A DNA stretch of 64,000 nt from Sipunculus nudus (taxonomy: Eukaryota; Annelida; Sipuncula; Golfingiida; Sipunculidae), in assembly GCA_026874595.1 (NCBI GenBank), contig CM049316.1, forward strand, positions 36,093,339-36,157,338, read 5' to 3'. This document shows positions 23,650 to 34,585 of this stretch, in pieces (the first letter of the stretch is position 1; every line of letters begins with the position of its first letter). The notes beneath the pieces are model-generated. The model was not told the DNA's origin, ran no database searches, and saw only the letters and a list, made by a program, of their open reading frames with translations. Both the position numbers and the translations under genes were made by a program.

Positions 23650-25132
23650 GTAAAAATTTATCTTAAAGGAAAGAAGCTATTTTTCCTGTCAATACAACAA
23701 AGTGTTGGTTAAGACATATGTCAAGACAAATTACATAAACACGGGTGTTTTTGTCGTAAGAACTTTACGGAATAAGTACTTTTTTGTAAGCATACGCATG
23801 TGAAATGTAAGCAGAAGATATTTCTTTAAAATGTAACAAATTTTTATTCTGAAGTTTAACAGTTGACACAAGTATTCCCGGCCGTCCGACAGTGCCCAAA
23901 CAGAAATGATTCGTTTCGAGCTAAAACGACCTCTGGCGAGTGGGTCGCAGACGACAACAAAACGCGCATTGATTTTCGGGAAACGGCAGGATATTTGGAT
24001 ATGTAAAGCGTAGGTTCATGATACAGAAACTTAATTAAAAGACAGTCTGATCAATGAATTTTTAATGAGGGTTTTTATAACCATAAAATGAAGAAAAATA
24101 AATTATTTTCAAGGCAAATTATACCACGATTAGACCTATAGTCAGACTGCAAATCTCTTCCCATCTGATTGGCCCATAAAAGGAATGGCCATCATTTGAT
24201 ATAACTGTCCTTTCCAGGTCGAGTAAAACACAAACACACACAAACGATCTTTGGATCAAATGTGGAAAACTATGAAAAAATAGAATTAGAGGAAATATTT
24301 AATAAAAAAATAATAATAAAAAGAAGAAGAAAAAGAAGAGAGAAAAATCAGTATAGGAACAGTAATAATAAAATAAAAATGATATTAACAATGTAACAAT
24401 AAAACTGAATAATATGTGTGTGTTTTATAAAAAAAAAAAATGTGAGGTTAGTGGAGTTATTATATCCGTATTTCCAATATAACTAACAGCTGAGAAAATC
24501 AGTCAAAATTCCATATACAAGTTTCCTTTGAATGACTGCCTAAGTATAAGTCGGTTCATACACTGAAAAAGATTCTACCCATGAAGTGGTTTGTGTGTGT
24601 GTGTGTGTGTGGGGTTGAAACAAATTCAACAAGCTGCTTAGTTTTCTAACCTCACACCAGATGTCTCTAGTGATAGGAATTTGTTTTGACTGCAAGAGTT
24701 ACTCCTGCATTATTAACCAACTAGCTGATAAACCCGGTATACCGGGGTTATTACCGGGGTTTGGGAGATATATTTACTGAGATATTGAATGTTGGTTAAT
24801 TTTTTATTATTAAAGTTAAAAGAAAATATAGATTTTAAGTGGGATACTCTCGGAATGCGATATGTACAAATATTTTTTTACTGTTATTTTGTGGCGCTGT
24901 GCTCGTGGCAAAACTCATACCCCAGTATGTTTACCTTGAAGACCTGGTCAGTGATGGTTTACATTGCGAACCGGAATGAAACGCCGAGGCATACAGTGTT
25001 TCGTTGATATTTGACTGGTTTCTATCGTTGGGCGTATAAAGAATAGGTTGATGAAAGGAACACATGAATGTACGTTGCTAGGAAACTGTTCCTGAAGAAG
25101 GAAACAGAAACATGAATACATCGTAATTAGCA
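23650..25132. other. Spacer with minor repeats, no gene
   Basis: A (GT)n tract lies at about 24,592-24,611. A segment TTTCTAACCTCACACCAGAT through TTTTGACTG at about 24,640-24,692 recurs at 25,884-25,935. A palindromic CCGGTATACCGG lies near 24,734. The frame at 24,789-25,007 is AT-rich and unconvincing. Confidence 0.5.
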
Positions 25133-25303
25133 GAAGCAGATCCATGCAGTATCCCATTTTCAACCACAGCAACCTTTTTTTCATCGTAACAGACAAATTT
25201 TGAGGCCTGAAACCCCCGCCACCACACCCCAGCCCTGTTCCTGAAATTGGGACCTTGAATAAGTTTAGTCATTGATCCTCCTGGCTTGTACTCTCCATTT
25301 CAT
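25133..25303 (+). mobile_element. G-tract MITE (family A), degraded copy 3
   Basis: AGAAGCAGATCCATG matches the family A left end with one substitution and has lost the G run. CACAGCAACCTTTTT, GAGGCCTGAAACCCCC and GGGACCTTGAATAAG follow in the family order. The right end is too diverged to see an inverted repeat. Confidence 0.7.
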
Positions 25304-25424
25304 AAAGCGAGAAACAGGTGTTTTTCTCTTTTACTGACCACGCATGTAGGTCAAATCCCTCATTGAAAGCAAGCGTTATTCATATGAACAATAGTCCTTA
25401 GTGTAAGAGGTTAAGTGACCACGA

Positions 25425-25655
25425 TGCACGCATTCCGGTGATTGCCGAAGGCAGTTCGGCCATGCTCGGTAAAAAAACGAAAAAATCACTCAAAATTATA
25501 TGTACATTAAAAATTATTTATTTTCATATCGCCTATGTCACTGCGGGGATAATAACCTTTCAAATGATGTATGGCACAATATTGTAAACAACGCGGTTTT
25601 AGAGAACATTGCGAACAAACGTCAACCGAATTCCTTTTATAAGTATTAGATGTTC
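25425..25655 (-). repeat. Dispersed repeat C, copy 1 (inverted)
   Basis: In reverse complement this matches 42,495-42,740 and 51,500-51,670: landmarks AATCTAATACT-ATAAA, CAATGTTCT, AAACCGCGTTG, GGCGATAT-A-AATAAA. It keeps a hairpin GCCGAA-GGCAG-TTCGGC at 25,444-25,460, which the 42.7-kb copy also has with a different loop. The class of the element is unknown. The plus-strand frame at 25,609-25,806 overlaps it and is not treated as a gene. Confidence 0.75.
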
Positions 25656-25659
25656 AACT

Positions 25660-26060
25660 TTAAATGCATCAACATATATCTGCACGAAGCGCAAACAACA
25701 GTTGGAGAGATATGAAGAGATATTCCGAAACATATTCGCCTCTATGCTCCCGAGGCAGCGGAAATCGTGCGCTTCTAAAGAAGCTAATTATTTAAGATAT
25801 TGGTAGTAGAGGCTTATTGGTAAAGCGCTGTGTAAAGAGCGTAATTCGCCTCTTGAACGACGATCGATATCCAAGCCGTTTTATTTTCTAACCTCACACC
25901 AGATGTCTCTAGTGATTGGAATTTGTTTTGACTGTTGTCCTGTTTGAACAAAAGAGGTATTCCTGGAGAAACCAATGTTCAATTTTCTTAAATGGACCAT
26001 CTTATATCTGCACGAAGTGGAAACATCACACGATGAGATATTAAGAGATGTTCCTTATCC
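25660..26060. repeat. Imperfect direct repeat, about 320 bp apart
   Basis: ATATCTGCACGAAGCGCAAAC near 25,676 and ATATCTGCACGAAGTGGAAAC near 26,004 head two matching segments of about 80 bp, each followed by GAGATAT-AAGAGAT-TTCC. Both are preceded by ATGTTCAA and TTAAATG. The repeat TTTCTAACCTCACACC also lies between them. Confidence 0.7.
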
Positions 26061-26169
26061 TTTTAAGACTTGTGGACTTTTCCATATATAATGCATATGA
26101 AGTGTAGTCACCCATATACAATTAATCACAATTAGGCTTTATGAATATTGCTAAGACGTTGTGGAGTTA

Positions 26170-26170
26170 T

Positions 26171-26229
<59 letters not shown>
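26170..26229. repeat. (TA)n microsatellite
   Basis: About 60 bp of alternating TA with one CA interruption. The frame at 26,141-26,329 across it is low-complexity Y/I and not a gene. Confidence 0.95.
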
Positions 26230-26232
<3 letters not shown>

Positions 26233-26382
26233 TGTTTATTTCGTGCCAGCAAGTTATCCTGTAGATGAAATATTAGATCAAATTAAAAAAAAAAATTTTT
26301 TGTTTGTTGGAGGTAACCTCCATTTTTAATGCTAGCTTAAATAAGTATATTTACGTGTGCATAATACCATTCCTGAGTAGAC

Positions 26383-26470
26383 CGTGAAAAATCTCATCGT
26401 CTCGACTGTGATTCGTTCTCACGATCTCCCAGCTTTGAGTCCTGTGCTCTACCCCTGAGCCACAGAATCA
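26383..26470 (-). mobile_element. tRNA-like SINE (family 1), head only
   Basis: In reverse complement, TGTGGCTCAGGGGTAGAGCA is an RNA polymerase III A box, followed by GGACTCAAAGCTGGGAGATC and a B-box-like GAGAACGAATCACAG. This matches the head of the full copy at 50.4 kb. The sequence leaves the family soon after the tRNA-like part, so the copy is truncated. The damaged B box (GAACGAATC in place of GGTTCGAATC) makes transcription unlikely. Confidence 0.8.
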
Positions 26471-28730
26471 TGTTAGGACATCAAATTTGTTAATTTGCAT
26501 TTCTAAACAATTGAATAATGTATTACGTAATTTGTTTGATTATGTTGCCGCCCCAGATTTCCCTTAGTGCATATCACTTTCAAAATAAACTTTGAAATAA
26601 AAGTTGAAAGAATGTTCCCAGAAGCTTCAATAAATTGAATAAAAAGTAAAGAAAAATTGTGATAAAAAAAAAAATGTAATTTCTATTAAGACGAGTGCTT
26701 CTGTGACGGATGTATGAGCCTATTAGTGTATATCTATGAGCTGTTATGAGCTGAAACACGGTACATGCGCCAGTTTAAACAAATAGAGAAAAACATGTAA
26801 CTAAGGTATGTGCAAAAGCTGAAAGTGCACTGATTGCAAAAAGTTAAAAGTTGCAATATGTTTGGATTATTTTGGCGTTCCCCACATGTTATTAACACGG
26901 GCATATAAACAAGTAAGGAGAATTTGCGTGGAATAGTTTATTTCTAACCTATATTTTAAAATAATTTTGTAATGGACGTTTCAGGGGATTATCTTTAGTT
27001 AACTGGCGTCGGATATCGGAATAGGCCCATTTAAAATCCACTCTACATAAGAATGTAGACATTTCATTGCACTAAGTGACAATCGTGTCATGTTTAGCTG
27101 TCAATCATGTTATGTAAGTTACACATTGGAATTTATTTTTACTGGAGTATTTCACATACTTGTATGTTTCGGATGTACATTTCTTCGAAATGCACGGCGG
27201 CAGCACTGTGTGGTACCTCTTGACAGTTTTTAATTTCTCCACAGGTGTAAACCTTTCTCGTGCAAATAACAGGTTACCCTGGGTGCACGAATCTAATTAT
27301 TGCTTTGCTTAAACCAGCGTGACGGCAATTTTGTCCCTCTAACGTGAGGGCGTGCATATGCAGATAAGATCTCAATGCAAACAGAATGCCAACTCAGTCG
27401 TAATTTCAACTGTTCCACCAATTAGTAAAGAGCTTTGGCGATTATTCACCCAAACTGTCTCATACAAAAGCTCATGAAGGACTTAGGGCCTAATATGAGA
27501 TGAATACCTTCTCACAAAATCCAATATTTATATTTTGCAAGCTTCTTGTTCTTTTGAATCCTGGCGGTAAGTAACATTGCGACTGCCATGTATTGCCAGC
27601 CTGTCTTTAATGGTTACATATTTTGAATATTTATGTCATTAAACACCAGAATCTTTCAATTAGTTTGTTTCACCAGTGACCTTGATCATCATCAGTGGGA
27701 TTAAGATGTTGTAAATAAATAGACTGTTTTACATAAACAAATTATATAAAATCACTAAAATATTTAGCATGATATTGTTTTGGTTTCATTCTTAATGATT
27801 CGTCTTATGCCTCATTCATTCTTTGTAGTTTCTTGGAACTGCTCTGGCGATTTCGATAATGTTCCCAAATTTCAATGGTAGGTTTTCACAATCGATATAT
27901 ATGTTTGGTCTCAAAATTCGTACTTTTTTATGTGTCCTCGAGGTATGTTCAGTATGTTGTTGCACTTATCATATCAATATTAAATAATTTTATTCAGATT
28001 CAATAGAAAGTGTAAAATCAACAAGCTTCCACCCATAATAAAACACAGAATTTTTACTGGATAAATATCCCACCAAATCTAACACTAAACTTATTATTTA
28101 TAATTCAGGGTTCATGACATGCGCAACGGATACAGACCATAGGCGGTCGACACATAAAAATATCTATATTAAAATTATATATAAAAAAGTTCGTCGTTAT
28201 TTCAATTCATACCCATATTTTGCCATCATACATGAAAACACAATCTTTCAATATTGAACATGGTAATGGTGCCAAGGGAGTCAATAAAGGGATATATCAC
28301 CCCACATTTTAGCAAGGGCCGGGGGATGGTCAATGATATGAGTGTGTTTATGTGTGTGAGTGTGTGTTAATAAAAAAAATCTCCTAACATGAATTACCCC
28401 TCCTCCACGCCCGTGAGTCAGCCCCCCCCCCCCCCCATCCTCGAAGAGAAAATGACACCATTGAATGGTGCTGTTACACTTCAATGTGCAGTTCTTTAAA
28501 TTGGGAAGAAATACATAATTTACAGGTATAACTTATTAGTAAATGTATAATTATCCCAAAATTCAGAATTAAAGATGTAATCAAGTACTGATTTCGCACT
28601 TGAGTACTCGGTTAGAATAACTTCTCAAACTCGAGTACCCGATAACTTCTTGAAGCAAAGTAAAACATATAAACTTATTTATTTTACATGGACTGTTCAA
28701 CTTGTTGAAATAATTAATACGTAATCTTCA
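26471..28730. other. Spacer, no gene
   Basis: No coding region or defined element is supported over about 2.3 kb apart from a TG/GT-rich microsatellite at 28,339-28,368 and a C run near 28,422-28,437 that would be a G run on the minus strand. The frame at 28,281-28,484 is an artefact of those two tracts. Confidence 0.55.
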
Positions 28731-28878
28731 GGGGCGGAGGAAACCGGAGGACACGGAGAAAATCACTGACCTTGGATGGGAAACTAGAACCCACTTTCAA
28801 AGCCACTGTGAGGACCGAACCTGGGTCTCCAGCGGAGAGAACGGAGCATTTTACCACTCGACTGTCCAGGTCCCTCCA
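28731..28878 (-). mobile_element. tRNA-derived SINE (family 2)
   Basis: In reverse complement, AGTGGTAAAATGCTC is a degenerate A box and CCAGGTTCGGTCCTC a good B box, about 30 bp apart as in a tRNA. Downstream, TCCGTGTCCTCCGGTTTCCT is a 3' body motif that I associate with molluscan and other invertebrate SINEs. It ends near GGGGCGGAGG. The copy is diverged in the A box. It differs from family 1. Confidence 0.7.
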
Positions 28879-29532
28879 ATAAATGTGTTTTTATGAATGC
28901 TTCTCTGTTTGTTTGTCTTAACAGCGGCGTGAGATTATAATAGAAACATGTAGAACACTAACCTGGGCTCCATGCTTGCAGCTTCTTTGTGACCCGTATC
29001 GCCAATTAGTTTTCTTTGTGTGGATTTATTTCAGGGTTCCATGACACAGCTCGTGCAGTATATACTGTCTATAGGGTTACTATCAACGTCCCATTGTAGT
29101 CCGCTTCATTGCAGTCCCTAAAAGCAAAGAAATACACTATTATAATAATATCTACGGAAAAAATATAGCAATGATGACAAAAAGGGTTCAAATCAATGAA
29201 ACCATTTTTTTCGTTGCATCCACTAAATAAATATATATACCCAATGCGTTCTCCTGTAAAATTCTATTTTATATCTTGATAAAATCACTGCCATAGATTT
29301 CCTTATATCTGAAAAAGGATGGCTTGTGTTAACAAACACGAAACAAATGAAAAGAATGCCGTTTTGTCTCACGATAGTTACCTCAGTTGTCAGTAGATGG
29401 CAGCACCGACCGTTTAGTTGAACAACCACACTGACTGTCAATTTCAGAAACAAACAGGTTGTTGAAAATACGAATATTTTCAACTTTCCTATTTTACCTC
29501 CATTATCTCCTCAAAGCATTGGATGTTTTTCT
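28879..29532. other. Spacer, no supported gene
   Basis: The minus-strand frame at 29,223-29,483 has a hydrophobic middle but no recognisable motif. It lies downstream, on the same strand, of the broken frame at 30.1-30.4 kb, so a connection cannot be excluded. Confidence 0.4.
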
Positions 29533-29715
29533 TTATACTGTTGACTCCTTTCTCCTTTTCGTTTCTTTAAATACACAGCCGACAGCCTTTTTATAACCAG
29601 ACATATCTTTTTCATGATCACTTTTCACAATGAGCGTTAACAGATATAGGGTGCTGCGTGTTCTATCATAATCACGAGAGAAAACTGCGGTCCATTTATT
29701 TAGACCGTCTCGCAC
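29533..29715 (-). CDS. Unidentified reading frame, doubtful
   Basis: This is a 60-codon frame, rich in K/R/D/E towards its end (YKKAVGCVFKETKRRKEST), unlike the low-complexity frames around it. It contains no family motif that I recognise. It lies about 400 bp downstream, in the same strand sense, of the broken membrane-protein-like frame at 30,123-30,404. It could be a fragment of the same decayed gene or chance. Confidence 0.2.
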   Translation of the reverse strand: MRDGLNKWTAVFSRDYDRTRSTLYLLTLIVKSDHEKDMSGYKKAVGCVFKETKRRKESTV

Positions 29716-30122
29716 TGTATTATACCATAACAGCTGGTGTCTGGTTGACTAGTTTATCCTTTCTAAATATACAGACAGACGCTCGCCTGTAAATAATTAA
29801 TTGAAAGAAAAGTCTGCGTATCTAACCAAACGTACTGGCGTTTTGTATGGGCGCGATGGGAAAGCCGCTTCATCAATGACATAATAACGTCATAAACACC
29901 GGCCTAACATAACAAAGAACTTACGAATGACTGCAAAAACGGAAAAATTACATGTACAGTTATTCTGAGAGCGTTTATAGTCCTCTCCATTTACCAGTGG
30001 GTTTTTTTTGGGTTCATTATTTAAGGTGCCTAATCTTTTACTTGGCAAGAAAAGGTTGACATGAAATACTCTGTTTTTTCTTTGAAATGCGCTCCTCACG
30101 CAGCCTTTATACATAACAGTCG

Positions 30123-30404
30123 TCATAGGTCTCCTTTCTTGTAATCACTGCTTTGGGTGGCAAGATGCTCTTGTTCTACCACTGGGGTGGCCACAGAACA
30201 AAGAATTGTAATAAGATCAATGAGTGCGTGGTATCCCATTGTGCATCAAGCTCCAAATATTAAATATGCGACATATCCTTATAACACCTGTTCTGGCACA
30301 GAGCCAAGAATCAGACCAATGAGAACGGGTATCGCAATTTTGATAAAATTTACTTTGTTATGTACTTCTTTTACTTGTTTACCAAATAAATCTGTTATTA
30401 TCAT
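30123..30404 (-). pseudogene. Broken membrane-protein-like reading frame
   Basis: Reading the minus strand from an ATG at 30,404 in one frame gives 94 codons including the terminal stop, interrupted by two internal stops (TAA near 30,279-30,281 and TGA near 30,249). Three hydrophobic stretches lie in that single frame: FIKIAIPVLIGLILGS, GYVAYLIFGA and GYHALIDLITILCSVATPVV, separated by short polar loops and followed by a polar tail (EQEHLATQSSDYKKGDL). That layout resembles the last helices of a multi-pass membrane protein; a decayed serpentine receptor is one possibility, but no diagnostic motif is present. The antisense frame at 30,157-30,492 (plus, 111 codons) covers the same DNA and is taken as its shadow. 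Confidence is low because hydrophobic stretches arise by chance in AT-rich DNA. Confidence 0.3.
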
Positions 30405-31626
30405 GCTTTTCCCTTATCATATGACATTTCCATCGAAACATACAAAACAATTAAAAATAATAAAAAAAAGCACCCCCCGCATTGATATTTAAAAAGAGTG
30501 CTTGAGAACTAAACCTTATTTGTTTGCCTTATCTGTACTTTTTTGGGCTCCTGATCCATATGTGACCTACGGCATACCCTTTCGTGATAACCCTACCAAG
30601 TTTGGTTATATCTCCCAGTAAGTTACCCCTACAATATTTGTGCGCATGCAGTAAATCAGAACCTTTTCCGCCTTACGTACCCCGAGCACTTGTCAGGGAG
30701 GTCACGTGGACTTTAGTGTGCCTGAGGTGAGGGTGGCCTCTGTCTAACCTTTGATTAATAGAATAAATACCGTACACTCATTAATACACTCCTTTGATAA
30801 GTACCGTCGACCATCGTGAAAACCATCAATGAAACGTGTGTATCTGATAACTATTTTCAATTTTAATGGTATTTTCAATCAAGACCTTACGCTACATAAC
30901 TATTATGACCATGAGGAGGGGTGGGATCACTAGATTTGATGCAGACTAATTTTGCATTATTGCAATAATTCTAGTAACAGACCGTTAAGGACTGTGAAAA
31001 AGGTTTGTAAGAAAGGGTTAACGATAAATTGTGTCTATCTGTAAAGTTAATTATGAAATACAAATGTATTGCCATTGTATTTCTATTTTTAAAACTAAAA
31101 TTGACGACTAGTACACATTCAAAAATGACCCTTTGCAGTTACGGGGATGTTATAATTAATCAATAGCCACTTAAACATAACCTGAATGAAAGTTCATTAA
31201 ACATTCATGACTCGTATTATCCGAAAAAGCTTTAAGAGCCACACAGTGTAAAGTGCACTCAAGTGAGATTAACTGCTCAAAACCAAAAATCATGCTTTAA
31301 TCCTTTCAAAATATTAACATTAAACTTCTTACTGCGTGCACAGTTAAACACTTTCAATGGTTAATGAAATTCTCTGTGAATCCGACCGAAAAGTCTGATT
31401 CGGAGGATTAGATTTTCATAATTAACCGGGAATCGAACATATTTTGCCATTTAATTCCGCATGGAAGGTCGTTTGCCATATTGAGACAAAATTAATGAAA
31501 TGATTTGAATGTCATAAATACTTGGAGGGCCGATCCTTGACCGTACATGTTCTTTGAAATATTCATTCATGGTACCTATTCAAAATATCATTAGGAAACG
31601 TCCTCGAACATATTGTTCTACGTTCT
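30405..31626. other. Spacer, no supported gene
   Basis: No convincing coding region or repeat. ACCAAGTTTGGTTATATCTC and neighbouring sequence near 30,590-30,630 has a mixed composition that could belong to a dispersed repeat, but no second copy lies in this window. Confidence 0.45.
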
Positions 31627-31846
31627 GTGGGACCAAAACACAGGACAGTAAGTTCATTTTCCATGAAAACTCCGTTAATTCTTTGTAGTTCAATAGTAAG
31701 AAACATTACCGAGGAGTTTCACAGAAATGAATCCCGAACACGACAGCGGCGATTCTGTGAAAGAATTATTTCTTCTTGGAGTGACTTGATTCATTTGCAT
31801 AATTTATGCATAACCATGCATACATGTCGTATTAAAAATTTTCCAG

Positions 31847-32103
31847 GTGCACATATTGCGTTGTATCACTCAACGATTGCTAAAGCAGGGCTCACACATG
31901 GCAAATATTATCCCAATTTGACCAGTTCTTTATCGGGTAAACTCGGAAAGAAATTTAGAGATAGTGACAAAATAGAGGAGACATCGACAACTTTTGAAAA
32001 TGCTATTAATTCCCTAATTTTTCATTGTGATGACATCGAGGAAACCGCTTTGGTGAATCCTGATAAAATCGGGAAAGATTCTGATACGTTAGCAGATATA
32101 TAA
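31847..32103 (+). CDS. Candidate terminal exon, unidentified
   Basis: The longest open frame in the window (31,627-32,103, plus, 158 codons from a GTG) contains an acceptor-like ATTTTCCAG at about 31,838-31,846. Downstream the frame encodes a polar, D/E/K-rich segment that includes KLGKKFRDSDKIEETSTTF and ends in DKIGKDSDTLADI. An AATAAA lies about 40 bp after the stop (near 32,145). Acceptor, open frame, stop and poly(A) signal together fit a last exon. Alternatively the whole 158-codon frame is a decayed retroelement tail: RRFCERIISSW loosely resembles the C-terminal pattern of some LINE reverse transcriptases. No family was recognised with confidence. Confidence 0.3.
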
Positions 32104-34530
32104 CCCGATATATCCCAATGTTCCTCGATTATGTCATGATGTTGAATAAAGGACAGAGTCGCGGTCACGTCTGGGTTGTTAACCCTCTTGGATCAGTGTT
32201 CAGTTTTAACGTTGCATTGTAAATTCTTTGTAACGACTTGATATTAAGATAAGCTGTTTTTTTCTCACATTTTCCATGACATTAATTTCCAAAGAATAGG
32301 AATTTGAGTGAGAATGCAATGCAGATCGGACTGTCATGTGCTATTGTGCATTAGCAGAACCTTTTTATAATATACAATCTAAAAAACTGACACTTATGTC
32401 AGTATTTTAATCATAACTTCTGGGTACTCTATGTTTTGACATTTATAGGGACTAGAATTATGTTTTAAATGATCAATCAAATGATTTAGAAGATGACAAC
32501 GAATATTTGGTAGACCTCAGAATACCTCAGTGCAAGGACCGTGAGGCCATACGTTTGAATAATTGAGGAAACAATATTGTAAACAATACAGCACAGCCAA
32601 AGTTCAGTAATAGCACAGTGTCGATTTACTCATGATGGCCCTTAATACATTATAACTGCCGGTCTAGGACCCTTCACATATGCATATTTTAAACTCTGAG
32701 AATGTGGTCTACATTAGGGTACGAGGGTTTGCTGGTACCGACTAATTATTCCCATATTTTCATATATTAAGTCAGATTTTGACTTACAATCATTTATACA
32801 AGCATGCTGAATCAGTTACAGTACAGTTCTGAGAACCATGTTAAAATATAACTCTAGGTAACCCCCGCCTTTTCATTTGGATTTTTAAAATTATGATTTT
32901 ATTGACTATTGAAGTTTTAAATATACATTTAATTTTTTTTCACTATAGAAAGTTATACATTTAAATAATAAAACAATAAAAAATACACATCTTATATCTT
33001 ATATTTACAATTTCGTATGGTGAAAAAGGAATGAATTGAACCATAAATGGCTGCGAGTTTAACATCTTAGTTAAACAAAATATATATTTTACAGAAATAT
33101 CATGTTTCGGGAACTCCTGCTGCGTCCAATTCCAAACTGTGGAGCATGTTTCGAGATTTTTTAAAAAAATTTTCAGAATACGTGTATGGCTTCTTGTTCC
33201 AAAGCAACTCCTCAGACGTTCTAAGACGGTCGTAACATTTGGTAGTTATCATAGCAACAACAGTGTCGAATGATTCATGTTGATCTTAAATCATAGGATG
33301 CAAGAAAAATAATGTTCTTTTCATGGTAAATATAGGTAAATCCATTTTAACTTTCGATTATCATTTCACCTTCTTTTATTAAAAAAATATGTATCACAAT
33401 ATAAATATGATGTGAATTAAATCTTTAAATGTATGGGGTGCTTTAATTCACAATGATTTGCAAAAATAACAATATTGTAGAAAGTTCAAACATAAAAAGG
33501 ATAGAACATGTCAAGAACAGAAGACTTGAAAAAAAACTCTCTCCCTAAATAATAAAAAGATAAAATTACAAAAAACAATATTGGCTGCTAAAACATACGG
33601 AAGACAGGACTCAAAGCGGCAACCAACATCAAAACCGAACATTTATCATCGGAAAAACAACCTGGTCGTAACTTCATTTTCAATAACACTGTATTCAAAT
33701 ATATTATATTAGTGTTTGTTTAAAATCGGCTAAACGCGACGGTTGTACATTTTCATGAGAAGTTTGCATGTCTTAATTAATTAATAATCGATCATCGGTC
33801 ACAATTTTCCACAACGGAAATTATTTAAACCAATCTTTTACACGCGTGTGGATCCATACACCGTATTCATACTTTATAAATCACGTATTAAACACTTCTT
33901 TGGGCAGTAACTAAAGTCTTGTCTCTACTGAATATTCCGTGTATCGAACTTAACGTGCAGGGATTCAGTTAAAAATCAAAAGGCCACCAGGCAGCCAAAT
34001 TTAAAATAACACATTAATTATTCTCAGGTTAATTATATCAAAGGTTTTTTTTTTCAGTGAGTGCCATTCAAGTCTTTAGTAGTTTCTTGTAGTTATTTGT
34101 TCCGGATGCCTTATATAGCGTTCAATTTACTCGGGCAAGCCTCCATTCATTTGATCCACATTTCTATTTGAATCCCATAAGAATTACACAGTTCATACAA
34201 TATCCGGGCAAGTTAAGGTGAATGTGGTCAATGGTAGACCTCCCGAGTCAAAGCACAGCTGAGACCAGGACATATGAAGCTATGTTTCTGCGGGGCTTGC
34301 GTTTACAAGAAGACCTTTTGTCCCTAGTCGCTCTTTTCACAGACGTGAATTGTGTTCCCCGTGAGCTGTCTTTTTCTCACTCGAGGAAAATCTGAAAATA
34401 ATTGGCCAGGTTTCCCACAGGGCGCTGGTCTGCCAACGCTTGGCGCTCATCCCGTGCCGCCTCCAGGGGCTTCCGTATTTTTATGTTCCGTCTTGTCTAT
34501 CTCCGGTCACTCCATTCTTCCAGGCAGGTT
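32104..34530. other. AT-rich spacer, no gene
   Basis: About 2.4 kb without a supported gene or defined repeat. The 34.35-34.70 kb frames overlap each other in two phases and run into the local duplication, so they are not credible. Confidence 0.5.
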
Positions 34531-34585
34531 TCTATGTAAAACAGCTTCATATAATGCTCCTATGTAAAACAGCTTCATATAATGC
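34531..34585. repeat. Local tandem duplication, 29-bp period
   Basis: CTATGTAAAACAGCTTCATA is followed by ATGC and then repeated once after TC. The two copies are identical over about 26 bp. Confidence 0.85.

Noticed and set aside
30157-30492. 111-codon plus-strand frame as a gene
   Set aside because: It is antisense to the hydrophobic minus-strand frame, and its own product has no recognisable feature.
31710-31790. LINE reverse transcriptase C-terminus
   Set aside because: RRFCERIISSW loosely resembles the expected pattern but catalytic regions are absent and the match is too short; kept only as an alternative for the 31.6-32.1 kb frame.
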